A stretch of DNA of 64,000 nucleotides from Aurantiacibacter sediminis (GCF_016019885.1 NZ_JAEANY010000003.1:1-64000), one strand, 5' to 3'; shown: positions 1 to 9,979, numbered from the stretch's first letter. A program made the numbers and translations. The notes: generated by a model from the sequence alone, not told the origin.

Positions 1-393
1 CCCCCGCCTCCTCCGCCGCCGCCTCCGCCGCCGGTCGTTGAGTGCAACACGGGTCCCTACATCGTGTTCTTCGATTGGGATGAGAGCGACATCACGCCGG
101 AAGCAGCCACCGTGCTCAACTCGGCTGTCACCGCTTACGGCGATTGCGGCACCGCCAGCATCATGCTGGCAGGCCACACCGATACGTCGGGTACGCAGAC
201 CTACAATATGGGTCTTGCAGAGCGCCGTAACGACTCGGTCCAGGCATACCTCACAAGCCGTGGTATCCCGGGCGGCCGCATCATGAGCGAAGCCTTCGGT
301 GAGAACGACCTGCGCGTTCCGACTGCCGACGGTGTCCGCGAACTGCAAAACCGCCGTGTGGAAATCACTTACGGTCCGAACTCGGGCATGTAA
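1..393 (+). CDS. OmpA-family outer membrane protein, C-terminal part
   Basis: The 5' end lies outside the window, so only the last 130 codons are present. The visible part starts with 11 consecutive prolines, which form a linker, and continues into a complete OmpA-like peptidoglycan-binding domain. The domain shows a conserved GHTDTSG stretch, a following LAERRN segment whose Asp and Arg are the usual contacts to diaminopimelate, and a terminal NRRVEI strand. In this family an N-terminal beta-barrel sits in the outer membrane and the C-terminal domain anchors it to the cell wall. Proline-rich linkers between the two are common in sphingomonads. A strong terminator follows 25 bases after the stop. 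The domain call is secure; the barrel is inferred. Confidence 0.93.
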   Translation, partial: PPPPPPPPPPPVVECNTGPYIVFFDWDESDITPEAATVLNSAVTAYGDCGTASIMLAGHTDTSGTQTYNMGLAERRNDSVQAYLTSRGIPGGRIMSEAFGENDLRVPTADGVRELQNRRVEITYGPNSGM

Positions 394-418
394 GCCACGC
401 CATCAGGGCAAACAGAAT

Positions 419-452
419 GGGCCGGGAGAGCGATCTCCCGGCCCTTCTTTTT
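419..452 (+). terminator. Rho-independent terminator after the ompA-like gene
   Basis: An 11-base-pair perfect stem (419-429 with 434-444) closed by a GCGA tetraloop is followed by a T-rich run. It lies 25 bases after the ompA-like stop codon. Confidence 0.93.
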
Positions 453-524
453 GTGTCTATCGAGTTGCTGCTCGGTCAGTCGTGGCGACTTTTGCCGATT
501 GGGCCACAGTACGACGCTTTAAAC

Positions 525-1313
525 CTAGCGGACGAAGTAGCCGGTGACCTGCCAGCCTTCGTCGCTATCCAGCATGATGACGGTTTCGACTACGGCCTGC
601 GGCCGTCCTTCGAAAACCGTGGCGAATTGCAGGACTTCGTATTCGCCATCGGGAGCACCGGGGAGCGAATCAGCGCGCTGTACGCTGGCGATCTCGCGGC
701 TGGTTACGGCGCCGAGCGGCTCGCGAACAGGTTCCACCAGCGACGCCCATTGCTCGGCGGTCGTTTTTGACTGGAAAAAGCTTCCGGCAGCTTCCCAGCT
801 GCCTTGATAATCACCCGCATCGACAAGCGCGATAAAGGTTTCGGCCGCTTCGCGTGACTCGCCGTCAGTCTGCGTGGCTGCGATATCCGCTTCTGACGTG
901 AAATCGTCACCAGCAACGGTGTCGGTCGGCGGGGTATCCTCTGCGATCAGGGCGACGGCGGCAATTGCGATAATCAAAGACATGGTAAGCATTCCTCCTG
1001 CTAGCCAGACAATCCGGGATGGACCGCCTGTTTCGTTGAGGTCTGCAGTGTCTTCGACTCCGTTCTCGTCTCCCATCCCCAAATCGTTGCGCGCAGGGTT
1101 TTGTGGTATCGCGCCCTCGGCATCCCCCAAAATTCTTGCGGCTTCCCGGCTGCTAGACACATCCAATTTGCGGCGTGCATTGCGGAGGCGATCGTTGACG
1201 GTATGGACCGAGATGTCGAGTTCGCGAGCGCTGGATTTGGCATCATGACCAGCCAAAAGCAGGCGCAGCGCCTCCTTTTCCTTCTCCGTCAGATCACCAA
1301 GCGCATCTGCCAT
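525..1313 (-). CDS. LuxR-type HTH membrane protein with C-terminal DUF4019-like domain
   Basis: This 262-residue protein has a LuxR/GerE helix-turn-helix at residues 5-60 (LTEKEKEALRLLLAG, then SVHTVNDRLRNARRKL). An acidic linker follows, then one membrane segment at about residues 102-122, and an exported C-terminal half that starts ESREAAETFIALVDAGDYQGSW. That half resembles the DUF4019 family, whose members are often fused to such an HTH in sphingomonads. The layout (cytoplasmic DNA-binding domain, one membrane pass, periplasmic domain) suggests a ToxR-like one-component sensor, which is an inference. It begins 8 bases after the dnaE stop on the same strand, so it is probably cotranscribed. 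No good Shine-Dalgarno sequence precedes the ATG. The signal and the targets are unknown. Confidence 0.85.
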   Translation of the reverse strand: MADALGDLTEKEKEALRLLLAGHDAKSSARELDISVHTVNDRLRNARRKLDVSSSREAARILGDAEGAIPQNPARNDLGMGDENGVEDTADLNETGGPSRIVWLAGGMLTMSLIIAIAAVALIAEDTPPTDTVAGDDFTSEADIAATQTDGESREAAETFIALVDAGDYQGSWEAAGSFFQSKTTAEQWASLVEPVREPLGAVTSREIASVQRADSLPGAPDGEYEVLQFATVFEGRPQAVVETVIMLDSDEGWQVTGYFVR

Positions 1314-1321
1314 GCCGCGTT

Positions 1322-4300
1322 TTAAGCCACCAACCTAAGATGTCCAACGCCGCGAATTGGGCTCATCTGAACATTGGAAAGTCCGGGAACGCCGGTCAGG
1401 GCGTCGACCACTTCACCTGACAGGGCGAAGTCACGCCCCAGCAGGATAATTGGCGCGATATCGCCATCTATATGCAGAGTGATCTGCACCTCGCCATGAC
1501 CAGCCTTGCCCAGTTCGAGCACGTCCTGAAGCGTCGCAATCGCAGCGACGTCATGCACGTCCGCAGTCAGTTGCATGCGCGCAAAACTCGTCACTTCGGA
1601 TAGTGGCCGCGCCCCGCGGACCGTGACGCGCGGCGGATCATCGGGATTTGGCGAATCCAGTTCTACATTGAGGAGCAGGCACATGCTGTCATCCGCCCAT
1701 TGCTGAAAGCTATCGACCAGTGATTCTTCAAAACAGGCGGCGCTGAATTGGCCGGAACTGTCGGAGAAGTCTGCGCGGATGAACTCAGCACCGCGCTTCG
1801 TTCGACCCTTGTTTACGCTCTCGACCATGGCGGCCATCACCACCTTCTGGCGACCACCCTCAGCTCCACTTTCTATTAGCGAGGCATAGCTGCGCGCGCC
1901 ATTGGCGGAGGCGATCATCTTGAATTCGGCGACCGGGTGTTCTGCGAAGTAAAAGCCAAAAGTGTCGCGCTCGACAGCCATTTGCTCACCGCGGGTCCAC
2001 GGCTCTGAATCAGCGAGCTTGAGTGATGGTTCAGCGTGATCATCCCCACCAAAAAGCGCGGCCTGACCGCTCGCCTTTTCACGGTTCGCCGCATCAGCGA
2101 CCGCCAGGAGCATATCAGCATTGGCCAGCACCTTGGCACGATTCGGTTCCAGCGAATCGAAAGCACCGGCTCCGGCCAGGCCTTCCAACTGCTTTCGATT
2201 CATTGACCCTGCGGGCAGACGCTTGAATACATCCTCGAGACTTTCGAACGGGCCATGCGCAATGCGTTCGGCGAAGACCTGCTCCATCGCTTTCTCACCG
2301 ACATTGCGGATGCCAGCGAGTGCGTAACGCACCGCCCAGCCCTCGTCAGTCTCCTCGACCACGAATTCAGCCTCGGAGGCATTGATATCGGGCCCAAGCA
2401 GGTCGATGCCATTGCGCCGCGCATCATCGACAAACACCGCCAGTTTCTCCGACTGGTGCATGTCGAAGCACATGGACGCAGCGTAGAACTCTTCCGGATA
2501 ATGGGTTTTCAGCCAAGCCGTCTGGTAGCTGAGCAATGCATAGGCGGCGGCGTGCGACTTGTTGAAACCGTAGCCGGCAAATTTGTCGATCAAGTCGAAC
2601 AACGCGTTTGCCTCGGCTTTCTCGATGCTTGAAACTTCGAAACAGCCATCGCAGAAGCGCGCACGCTGCTTGTCCATTTCCGCCTGGTTCTTCTTGCCCA
2701 TGGCGCGGCGCAACAAGTCAGCATCGCCGAGCGAATATCCGGCAAGGATCTGCGCGGCGAGCATCACCTGCTCCTGATAAACAAAGATGCCGTAGGTTTC
2801 TTCGAGGATGCCTTTCAGCTTTTCGTGCGGGTATTCGATCAGCGCCTCACCCGCCTTGCGCTTACCGAACAGCGGAATGTTGTCCATCGGGCCCGGACGG
2901 TAGAGCGAGACGAGCGCGATAATGTCCTCGAACTTCGTCGGCTTCACCGCTGTCAGCGTCCGCCGCATCCCTTCGGATTCCAGCTGAAACACGCCGACTG
3001 TGTCACCGCGTTTGAGCAGGTCGAAAACGCCAGCATCGTCCCACGGCAGCGTATCGAGATCGACCGTGATGCCGCGCCGCCCCAGCAAATCCACCGCCTT
3101 GCGCAGCACGCTGAGCGTTTTCAGGCCAAGAAAGTCGAATTTGACCAGCCCGGTGTCCTCGACATGCTTCATGTCGAACTGCGTCACCGGCATGTCCGAG
3201 CGCGGATCGCGGAATAGCGGGACAAGCTGGCTCAGCGGCCTGTCGCCAATCACCACACCAGCGGCGTGGGTAGAGGAGTTGCGCGGAAAGCCCTCCAACT
3301 GCATCGCCAGATCGACGAGGCGTTTCACCTCATTGTCATTGTCATACTCGCGCTTGAATTCAGCGACGCCATTGAGCGCGCGCGGTAGCGTCCACGGATC
3401 GGTCGGGTGGTTGGGCACCATTTTGGTGAGCCGGTCCACCTGACCATAGGGCATTTGCAGGATGCGGCCCGTATCGCGCAGCACGGCGCGCGCTTTCAGC
3501 TTACCGAAAGTGATGATTTGAGCGACCTTGTCGTGTCCATATCGCTCCTGCACGTAGCGGATGACTTCGCCGCGGCGCGTTTCGCAGAAGTCGATATCGA
3601 AGTCAGGCATTGAAACGCGTTCCGGGTTGAGGAAGCGCTCGAACAGCAGGCCCAGGCGAATGGGATCGAGATCGGTGATGGTCAGCGCCCAGGCGACAAG
3701 CGAGCCCGCACCCGACCCACGCCCCGGCCCCACCGGTATCCCCTGCGACTTTGCCCATTTGATGAAGTCGGCAACGATCAGGAAGTAGCCGGGAAAGCCC
3801 ATATTCTTGATGATGCCAACCTCATAATCGAGTCGCTCCATATAAACTTTCAGCTCTTCGTCGGAGAGCTCGTCATAGACTTCGAGCCGTCCGGCGAGAC
3901 CGCGCTTGGCATCCTCTTCCAGCATGCGCGCTTCGCCTTCCTGATCGCCTGCAAGGCTGGGCAGGATCGGAGCGCGCCGCGGCGGCGCGAAGGCGGTGCG
4001 CTGGGCGATCACGAGGGAGTTGGCGGTTGCTTCCGGCAGGTCGGCGAACAACTCCTCCATAGCCGCGGCGGATTTGACATAGGCTTGCGGATTGGAGGTA
4101 GGACGGTCCGCGCTGTCGATCTGCGATGAATTGGCAATACAGAGCATGGCGTCGTGCGCGCTATGCTGGTGTGGCTCGGCGAAGTTGGCCGGATTCGTCG
4201 CGACCAGAGGCAGGCCTTGCGCATAGGCGAGATCGAGCAAGCCCTCTTCCGCCGCTTCCTCGATCGGGTTTCCGCGCCGCGCCAGCTCGACATAGAGGCG

Positions 4301-4789
4301 ATTAGGAAACAGGGCAGACAGACGCTCCGCCACTTCATGGGCGCGGCGTTCTTTCCCGTCAGCCAGCAGCCGCGTGACCGTTCCGCCACTTGCGCCGGTT
4401 AGAGCGATCAGCCCATCGGTGTGGCCTGTGAAGTCTTCCCAGATGACATGGGGCTCAAGCTCAAGCGGCCGGTCCAGATGCGCGCGGCTGACGAGATAGC
4501 AGAGGTTGTTCCAGCCATCCTCATCTTGCGCATAGAGCGGCAGGAAGTCGACCGGTTCTCCTTCACCACGCCGCACGCCGAGAAGGGTCCCGATAATCGG
4601 CTGCACACCTTCCCCCACACAAGAGCCGGAGAACATGGTCGATCCATACAACCCATTGCGATCGCAAATTGCGATGGCGGGAAATCCACGTTCCTTCGCC
4701 AATTTGGCCAGCGCCTTCGGGTCAATCGCTCCTTCGAGCATCGAGTAGCTCGAAATCACACGGAGCGGAACAAAGGGTGCGTAGGCCAT
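1322..4789 (-). CDS. dnaE: DNA polymerase III subunit alpha
   Basis: This is the replicative polymerase catalytic subunit, 1155 residues, the usual DnaE1 length. In order it shows an N-terminal PHP domain, the palm with a GPGRGSGAGSLVAW motif and the catalytic PDFDIDF aspartates, the fingers with NKSHAAAYALLSYQ, and C-terminal helix-hairpin-helix and OB-fold regions. The first PHP metal-ligand motif is degenerate: it reads LRVISSYSMLEGA where active PHP domains have a histidine. Proofreading is therefore expected from a separate DnaQ, as is normal for proteobacteria. The ATG at 4789 matches the family N-terminus. A longer reading to 4885 would run into the upstream gene and is not supported. 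Confidence 0.97.
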   Translation of the reverse strand: MAYAPFVPLRVISSYSMLEGAIDPKALAKLAKERGFPAIAICDRNGLYGSTMFSGSCVGEGVQPIIGTLLGVRRGEGEPVDFLPLYAQDEDGWNNLCYLVSRAHLDRPLELEPHVIWEDFTGHTDGLIALTGASGGTVTRLLADGKERRAHEVAERLSALFPNRLYVELARRGNPIEEAAEEGLLDLAYAQGLPLVATNPANFAEPHQHSAHDAMLCIANSSQIDSADRPTSNPQAYVKSAAAMEELFADLPEATANSLVIAQRTAFAPPRRAPILPSLAGDQEGEARMLEEDAKRGLAGRLEVYDELSDEELKVYMERLDYEVGIIKNMGFPGYFLIVADFIKWAKSQGIPVGPGRGSGAGSLVAWALTITDLDPIRLGLLFERFLNPERVSMPDFDIDFCETRRGEVIRYVQERYGHDKVAQIITFGKLKARAVLRDTGRILQMPYGQVDRLTKMVPNHPTDPWTLPRALNGVAEFKREYDNDNEVKRLVDLAMQLEGFPRNSSTHAAGVVIGDRPLSQLVPLFRDPRSDMPVTQFDMKHVEDTGLVKFDFLGLKTLSVLRKAVDLLGRRGITVDLDTLPWDDAGVFDLLKRGDTVGVFQLESEGMRRTLTAVKPTKFEDIIALVSLYRPGPMDNIPLFGKRKAGEALIEYPHEKLKGILEETYGIFVYQEQVMLAAQILAGYSLGDADLLRRAMGKKNQAEMDKQRARFCDGCFEVSSIEKAEANALFDLIDKFAGYGFNKSHAAAYALLSYQTAWLKTHYPEEFYAASMCFDMHQSEKLAVFVDDARRNGIDLLGPDINASEAEFVVEETDEGWAVRYALAGIRNVGEKAMEQVFAERIAHGPFESLEDVFKRLPAGSMNRKQLEGLAGAGAFDSLEPNRAKVLANADMLLAVADAANREKASGQAALFGGDDHAEPSLKLADSEPWTRGEQMAVERDTFGFYFAEHPVAEFKMIASANGARSYASLIESGAEGGRQKVVMAAMVESVNKGRTKRGAEFIRADFSDSSGQFSAACFEESLVDSFQQWADDSMCLLLNVELDSPNPDDPPRVTVRGARPLSEVTSFARMQLTADVHDVAAIATLQDVLELGKAGHGEVQITLHIDGDIAPIILLGRDFALSGEVVDALTGVPGLSNVQMSPIRGVGHLRLVA

Positions 4790-4850
4790 GCATTCACTAT
4801 GGTGATCGCGCGCAGATTCGCAAAGCCCGCGCTGGGGAAAAGCCGGTGGG

Positions 4851-5192
4851 TTATTCCCCTGTCGTTTCCATCTGCGCCTCTGCAATCTTGCGGCGTGTCT
4901 GACGCACTTGAGATATCGCGCCGTAGATCACCAGCGCGGCAAGGAAGACCCACACCCAGACCGGGATGTTCTGTCCCACAATCGCCAGATACAGATAGGC
5001 GGAGACGAAGAAGAAGCCCGCCAGCATGGTCGGCAGCAATGTCGATTTGCCCGCCCGCGCATTCTTCACGATCCACCCTACGGAAGCGAGGAAGAACGGA
5101 ATCGCGCCGACATAGATCGCGCCGAAGATCCACGGATTGACGCCGTAGGTCTCGCCCAGCGAGAGGAACCAGTCTGATATGGACTCGATCAT
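4851..5192 (-). CDS. Small multi-pass membrane protein of unknown function
   Basis: This 113-residue protein has three hydrophobic segments at about residues 20-40, 49-70 and 75-95, and ends in a charged cytoplasmic tail rich in Arg, Lys and Glu. I do not recognise a characterised family. The ATG is preceded by a strong GAAGGAGAT ribosome binding site with good spacing, so the gene is clearly translated. It lies between lolD and dnaE on the same strand, with 61 bases to the dnaE start and 72 bases after the lolD stop. Whether it shares a transcript with either cannot be told from the sequence. Confidence 0.8.
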   Translation of the reverse strand: MIESISDWFLSLGETYGVNPWIFGAIYVGAIPFFLASVGWIVKNARAGKSTLLPTMLAGFFFVSAYLYLAIVGQNIPVWVWVFLAALVIYGAISQVRQTRRKIAEAQMETTGE

Positions 5193-5275
5193 GCGAGTAT
5201 CTCCTTCTGACCAGTTAGTTCGGCGACGATCGACTGAGGGTTACATAGCGTGGTGCGGCAGATGCCACCATCAAG

Positions 5276-5950
5276 CTATTCTATCCGTCCCTCATGCAGG
5301 CGTACCACACGGTCCATGCGCGCGGCCAAACGTTCGTTATGCGTTGCCACCAGAGCCGCACTGCCCTGCCCGCGCACCAGCTCAAGGAACTCACCCAGCA
5401 CCCGCTCCGAAGTCTTCTCATCGAGATTGCCCGTGGGCTCATCCGCGAGCACCAATTGCGGCTTGTTGGCAAGCGCGCGGGCCACAGCCACACGCTGCTG
5501 CTCACCGCCCGACAGCTTGCTCGGCCGGTGTTCAAGGCGATGCGAGAGGCCAAGCGCGCCAAGCAGATGCTCCGCCCGCACCTTCGCATCGGCGCGCGAC
5601 ACGTTGAGCAGGAGCTGCGGCAGGATCACATTCTCCATCGCGGTGAAATCGGGCAGCAAGTGATGGAACTGGTAAACGAAGCCCAGATGATCGCGGCGCA
5701 AAGTCGTGCGCTCGGCAGAGTTGAGGGCGCTCGCGTCCTGTCCGGCGATTTCGATAGTGCCTTCAAATCCGCCTTCGAGCAGGCCGACCGCCTGCAAGAG
5801 CGTGGATTTGCCCGATCCCGACGGACCAAGCAGCGCCACGATCTCTCCCGGCGCGATCTGCATATCGACGCCGCGCAGCACTTCGATGGTGACATCACCC
5901 TGCTCGAAATTGCGAGCGAGGCCTGCAAGGCGGACGACCAGACTACTCAT
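5276..5950 (-). CDS. lolD: Lipoprotein-releasing ABC transporter ATP-binding protein LolD
   Basis: This ATPase drives extraction of outer-membrane lipoproteins from the inner membrane for hand-over to LolA. It has 224 residues with Walker A (GPSGSGKS), the ABC signature ([15 protein letters not shown]) and Walker B ([13 protein letters not shown]), plus the D- and H-loops. The ATG at 5950 overlaps the end of lolC by 8 bases (ATGAGTAG), which implies translational coupling and decides the start against a longer reading to 6040. Operon pairing with a LolC/E-type permease gives the specific assignment; isolated MacB-type ATPases look similar. Confidence 0.95.
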   Translation of the reverse strand: MSSLVVRLAGLARNFEQGDVTIEVLRGVDMQIAPGEIVALLGPSGSGKSTLLQAVGLLEGGFEGTIEIAGQDASALNSAERTTLRRDHLGFVYQFHHLLPDFTAMENVILPQLLLNVSRADAKVRAEHLLGALGLSHRLEHRPSKLSGGEQQRVAVARALANKPQLVLADEPTGNLDEKTSERVLGEFLELVRGQGSAALVATHNERLAARMDRVVRLHEGRIE

Positions 5951-7184
5951 AGCGCAGGACCTCGACTGGATCGGTATTGGAGGCTCGATAGGCCGGATAC
6001 AGCGTCGCGAGAAAGCTGAGGCCCAGCGCCATTCCGGCAATCGCCATCACTTCCACCGGATCTGTGCGCGATGGCAATTCGGTGAGGAAGCGAACCTGCG
6101 GGTCCCACAACTCGACGCCGAATGCGGTGCTGAGCCCGGTGACAATGGGGCCACGGAAGAACAGCACGATGAAGCCGAGCGCAAGGCCGGTGAGCGTGCC
6201 GACAAGTCCGACAACAGAGCCGGTGGTGACGAAGATCTTCATCAGGCTCCGCCGCGTTGCGCCCATCGTACGGACGATGGCAATATCGCGTGTCTTGCTG
6301 CGGACCAGCATGACGAGTGATGAGAGGATGTTGAAGGCGGCCACCAGCACGATGATGGACAGCGCGAAGAACATGGCAACGCGCTCCACCTGCAATGCCT
6401 CGAACAGCGAAGCGTTCATGCTTTGCCAGCTGGTGACAATGGCGCGGCCATCGAGCTGACGCGCTACCGGTTCGAGTATCTCGTTCACCCGCTCCGGATC
6501 TTCCACCTGCACTTCGATCATGCTGATGGATTCGCCCGTCATAGTTAGCGTCTGCGCGGTCGGGATCGGCATCACCACGAAGCGCTCGTCAAAGTCGATG
6601 AGGCCGACGGAGAACACCGCCGTCACGGTGTAACCCACCTGCCGCGGCACTGTGCCGAACGGCGTGGTGCGTCCCTGGGGATTGATGATCGTGATCGTGT
6701 CACCCAGGCGAATGCCAAGGTTCTGCTGCAGCGCCGCACCGATGGCGACGTTGTTCGCGTCCGGCGTGATCGTGCTGAGATCACCCGCCACCATCTTGTC
6801 CTGATAGCGGTCGATATCCTCTTGCGTATTCCCGCGCACAAACACCGCCTCAGCGCGGCCGTTGTAGGTTGCGAGCAGCGGTTGCTCAATCAAGGGAGAA
6901 GCGTCGGTGACGCCCTCGGTCGCTTCAAGCTCGCCCAGCAGCTCTTCCCAATTCTCCAGCCTGCCGCCGTATGATTGAACGACCGCGTGCCCATTCAGAT
7001 TGGTGATGCGGTCGATCAGCTCTCCGCGAAAGCCGTTCATCACGCTCATCACGATCACCAGCATGGCGACCGAAAGCGCGACCACGGTGATCGAGATACC
7101 GGCCACCAGAGCAATCACCGCTTCGCTGCGCCCCGGCAGCATGTAGCGTTTGGCGATGGACCATTCGAAAGGGGTGAGGATCAC
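5943..7184 (-). CDS. lolC: Lipoprotein-releasing ABC transporter permease (LolC/E family)
   Basis: This inner-membrane permease of the Lol system has 413 residues. It has one N-terminal membrane helix (about residues 22-45), a large periplasmic MacB-type domain, and three C-terminal helices, with the FtsX-type core around residues 270-400. The protein opens [21 protein letters not shown], characteristic of the family. The start codon is GTG (7184), with no strong ribosome binding site. It is coupled to lolD by an 8-base overlap. As in many alphaproteobacteria, only one LolC/E gene is seen, so the permease probably works as a homodimer. Confidence 0.94.
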   Translation of the reverse strand: MILTPFEWSIAKRYMLPGRSEAVIALVAGISITVVALSVAMLVIVMSVMNGFRGELIDRITNLNGHAVVQSYGGRLENWEELLGELEATEGVTDASPLIEQPLLATYNGRAEAVFVRGNTQEDIDRYQDKMVAGDLSTITPDANNVAIGAALQQNLGIRLGDTITIINPQGRTTPFGTVPRQVGYTVTAVFSVGLIDFDERFVVMPIPTAQTLTMTGESISMIEVQVEDPERVNEILEPVARQLDGRAIVTSWQSMNASLFEALQVERVAMFFALSIIVLVAAFNILSSLVMLVRSKTRDIAIVRTMGATRRSLMKIFVTTGSVVGLVGTLTGLALGFIVLFFRGPIVTGLSTAFGVELWDPQVRFLTELPSRTDPVEVMAIAGMALGLSFLATLYPAYRASNTDPVEVLRYE

Positions 7185-7384
7185 GAGAGCGGTTTTCCGG
7201 ATTGGTTCAAGGCTGCACTAGGTGCGCCCTCCTTTCGCTGCGATGAAGCGTGATCGCAAGCCCAAAAGGCGCGTTCACCCCCGATTCTCGCGCGCTGAAG
7301 CAGCGGGGGTGTGACAGGTGTGACAGTGTTCAGGAGAATAAAGTTCCGTGCGCACGAATGGCCTCTAAATATCTGGCGCTGCAT

Positions 7385-7417
7385 AAAAAGTTGAGGCGAG
7401 GAAATCATCCCCGCCTC
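7385..7417 (-). terminator. Rho-independent terminator after the DUF885 gene
   Basis: Read on the minus strand, GAGGCG and CGCCTC arms (7412-7417 and 7393-7398) with a further GGA/TCC pairing flank a short loop and are followed by a run of T. It lies 30 bases after the stop of the DUF885 gene. The rest of the 7185-7446 gap holds the upstream region of lolC and no clear gene. Confidence 0.75.
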
Positions 7418-7446
7418 ATGTTGCATCCGTGGTTTTGTAGGAAAGC

Positions 7447-9216
7447 CTATTCCGCCAGCTCACTCGCAATCCACGCATCGACATGCGCTTCCAGCACGTT
7501 CAGCGGCACCGCACCGTTTTCCAGCACCGTGTCATGGAAGTCGCGCAGGTCGAAATCGGCCCCGAGTGCTTCCTCGGCGCGGGTCCGCAATTCGCGAATT
7601 TTAAGCTCGCCAATCTTGTAAGCAACCGCCTGCCCCGGCCAGGTGATGTAGCGATTGACCTCGGCATTGATATTGCCTTCGGAAAGCGCGGTATTGTCCA
7701 GCATGTAGGCAACCGCTTCGTCGCGGGTCCAGCCCATCGCATGGATACCGGTGTCGACCACAAGGCGGGTCGCGCGCCACATTTCATAGCTCAGCCGACC
7801 CATTTCCTTGGCGGGCGTGTCATAGAGCCCCATCTCGATGCCGAGCCGCTCCGAATAAAGGCCCCATCCTTCCACAAACGCGGTGAAGAAGCTGCCATTG
7901 GCGCGCAGCGGATGCATGTCGAGTTCCTGCTGCAGCGCGATCTGATGATGATGCCCCGGCACCGCCTCATGAACGCCAAGCGCGGGCAATTCCCACAGCG
8001 GGCGCTGGTCCAGTTCGGTCAGATTCAGACGATAGATGCCCGGCTGCCCCGTGGCCATCGATCCACGCTCGTAATAGGCAGTGGTATTGCCGGGAGCGAC
8101 AGCTGCGGGGATCGGCTCGACCGAATATGGCAGGCGCGGCAGGCGGCCGAACAGGCGCGGCATCCACCCATCGATTTCCTTGGCGAGCGCGCGCGTATAT
8201 TCGAGATAGCTCTCTTCATCTTCGGGATAATATTGCGGGTCGGTGCGCAGATGCTCGATAAAAGCTTCGCGCGTGTCGAAGCCAGCTTCGGCCGCGACGG
8301 CCTCCATCTCGGCCCGAATGCGCGCGACTTCGGAAAGACCCAGATCATGCACCTGCTGTGGCGTCATGTCGGTAGTCGTGAAACTGCGCACGCGATAGGC
8401 GTAATATGCCTCACCGCCCGGCGTTCCGCCGATACCCGGTGCCTCATCGGCGCGGCATGCCGGAGCGAAATCCTGCACATAATAGTCGCGGAAGGCCTGG
8501 AGACCGGCGAAGGCGCCTTCGGTGATAGCGGTTCGCCCACGATCTTCGATACCGGCCCAGTCCGTTTCCGAAATTGTGGCCGGACGTTCGTCGAAAGCCT
8601 GCCACCACACTGAGTCTTCGGGGGTTTCGGTGATGAAGCCGCTGATGGAGTTTTCGTAACCTTGCATTGGCTCACAAGGCTGTGTCAGGCCACGCTCGAT
8701 TGCGCCTTCACTCCTGTCGATAAAGGCCTGAATGTATTCGGGAAAGCTTTCCAAGCGGGTCAGATAGCTATCATAATCGGCGGCGGTGAAAAGCGGGCTC
8801 GAATATGGCAGGCTCGCAATCGCGCTTTGGGGGCCACCGCGATTGGTGAAAGTGATGTAACGGCTGTGATCGTGCTCGGCCGCTTCAAGCTGATCGTTGA
8901 AGCTGCGCGCTAGCAAGGCGTAGTCGATGCGAAGGTTTTCCGGCAGCATGTCGACATCGATCGCCTGAAGCCGCGCCTGGAATTCCCGCGTCTGCGCGAT
9001 CCCCTCGTCATAGCCTTCTATGGATGGATCGCCCAAAGATCCATCATTGCGCCGATCCCCCACCCCTTCGGAAAGCCAAGGCGAACCATCGAGTGCATTT
9101 TGCCAAACATCCTCGCGCAGCTCGACAAACTCGGCCTCCGCATCCTGAGCGAAAGCAGCCTGCGGCATGGCAACAGCCAAAGCGATTGCGGTGGTGACGA
9201 AGAAATTGCGGGTCAT
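7447..9216 (-). CDS. DUF885 family exported peptidase-like protein
   Basis: This 589-residue protein begins with a signal peptide ([24 protein letters not shown]) cleaved after AFA, so it is periplasmic. It matches the DUF885 family, a group related to zinc metallopeptidases. The key motif is [10 protein letters not shown], with its first His at residue 416, a variant of the HExxH zinc site that is conserved in the family. The substrate is unknown. A rho-independent terminator follows the gene. The start region is unusual: an 11-base perfect inverted repeat ends 3 bases before the ATG and contains the only ribosome binding site. The gene stands alone between lolC and a membrane protein. Confidence 0.93.
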   Translation of the reverse strand: MTRNFFVTTAIALAVAMPQAAFAQDAEAEFVELREDVWQNALDGSPWLSEGVGDRRNDGSLGDPSIEGYDEGIAQTREFQARLQAIDVDMLPENLRIDYALLARSFNDQLEAAEHDHSRYITFTNRGGPQSAIASLPYSSPLFTAADYDSYLTRLESFPEYIQAFIDRSEGAIERGLTQPCEPMQGYENSISGFITETPEDSVWWQAFDERPATISETDWAGIEDRGRTAITEGAFAGLQAFRDYYVQDFAPACRADEAPGIGGTPGGEAYYAYRVRSFTTTDMTPQQVHDLGLSEVARIRAEMEAVAAEAGFDTREAFIEHLRTDPQYYPEDEESYLEYTRALAKEIDGWMPRLFGRLPRLPYSVEPIPAAVAPGNTTAYYERGSMATGQPGIYRLNLTELDQRPLWELPALGVHEAVPGHHHQIALQQELDMHPLRANGSFFTAFVEGWGLYSERLGIEMGLYDTPAKEMGRLSYEMWRATRLVVDTGIHAMGWTRDEAVAYMLDNTALSEGNINAEVNRYITWPGQAVAYKIGELKIRELRTRAEEALGADFDLRDFHDTVLENGAVPLNVLEAHVDAWIASELAE

Positions 9217-9219
9217 GGT

Positions 9220-9255
9220 CTAGTCTCCCGAAGAATTGATTTCGCGGGAGACTAG
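9220..9255 (-). promoter_or_regulatory. Inverted repeat that would hide the ribosome binding site of the DUF885 gene
   Basis: Bases 9220-9230 and 9245-9255 are perfect 11-base reverse complements separated by 14 bases. In the mRNA the proximal arm contains the GGGAGA ribosome binding site and ends 3 bases before the ATG at 9216. A folded hairpin would block initiation. The symmetric arms could instead be a DNA operator for a dimeric repressor. Confidence 0.6.
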
Positions 9256-9280
9256 GCTTGTGGGCGGTGAACGCAAGCGA

Positions 9281-9979
9281 TCAGGTGGGCGCGCGTGCCG
9301 GGTATTTGTTGCGGAAGTAAAGCAGCATCACAACACCGAGCAGCACTGGCCCAGCGACGAGCAACGGATCGGGCAGATCGTAGAACCCGGCGGTCTCGAA
9401 TTCCACCAGCGGCGCGCGAAGCACGATTACAAAGGCCCAAACCATGCGCGCCAGATGCCGCGCAATGCGCAGGCGGTTGCGCTGGTCTGGCTTCAGGTAC
9501 CAATTAATGTCTCCCGCCAGCAGAATGAGCGGCACGAGCAGCACTATTCCCGGGCCGATTATCGGAACGACCCCCGAAATCACATTGGGAAGGGCGGCCA
9601 GGATGAATATACCGACCGCAACGATTTCCAACGCCGTCAGCGCATACTCCGCCGCGCGCACGCGCGCGCTGGCCGGTTTCAGCGCGAGCCAGGCAGTCGC
9701 CACCGCATAGCTGGAAGTGATAGCATTGAGAGCGAGCGGAGGAATAAACTCCGCCACGAGCATAATGATCGCGGTTATCGCGACAATGAATACTCCGAGG
9801 ATACAAATCTGCCCTGCACGAATGTGCAGCGTGCTTCCCTTGCGCGCGAAGAAGGCCACAATCGCTGCGACAAACCAGATCACGCCGATAATGATGTGAC
9901 CCTGATATTCCAGCAAGCTGTAAGGCGAAGGATCAGAAAAATCGATCGGATCCGGTGCGAATAGCCTGATATCGTTCAT
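9281..9979 (-). CDS. Multi-pass membrane protein, DUF2306-like
   Basis: This 232-residue protein is mostly hydrophobic, with seven or so membrane helices. The first begins around residue 30 (IIIGVIWFVAAIVAFF), followed by a charged KGSTLHIRAGQ loop. This resembles the DUF2306 family of predicted membrane proteins, but the assignment is tentative. The ATG at 9979 is chosen because GGGGGGA lies just upstream; a longer reading to 10033 has no such site. It sits between recG and the DUF885 gene, all on the same strand. No function can be stated. Confidence 0.8.
   Translation of the reverse strand: MNDIRLFAPDPIDFSDPSPYSLLEYQGHIIIGVIWFVAAIVAFFARKGSTLHIRAGQICILGVFIVAITAIIMLVAEFIPPLALNAITSSYAVATAWLALKPASARVRAAEYALTALEIVAVGIFILAALPNVISGVVPIIGPGIVLLVPLILLAGDINWYLKPDQRNRLRIARHLARMVWAFVIVLRAPLVEFETAGFYDLPDPLLVAGPVLLGVVMLLYFRNKYPARAPT

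Noticed and set aside
1-33. CCT/CCG repeat at the window edge as a simple-sequence repeat
   Set aside because: It is in frame with the OmpA domain and encodes a proline linker, so it is coding sequence.
4790-4885. Upstream extension of dnaE by 32 codons
   Set aside because: It would overlap the 3' end of the small membrane-protein gene, and its sequence does not match the family N-terminus.
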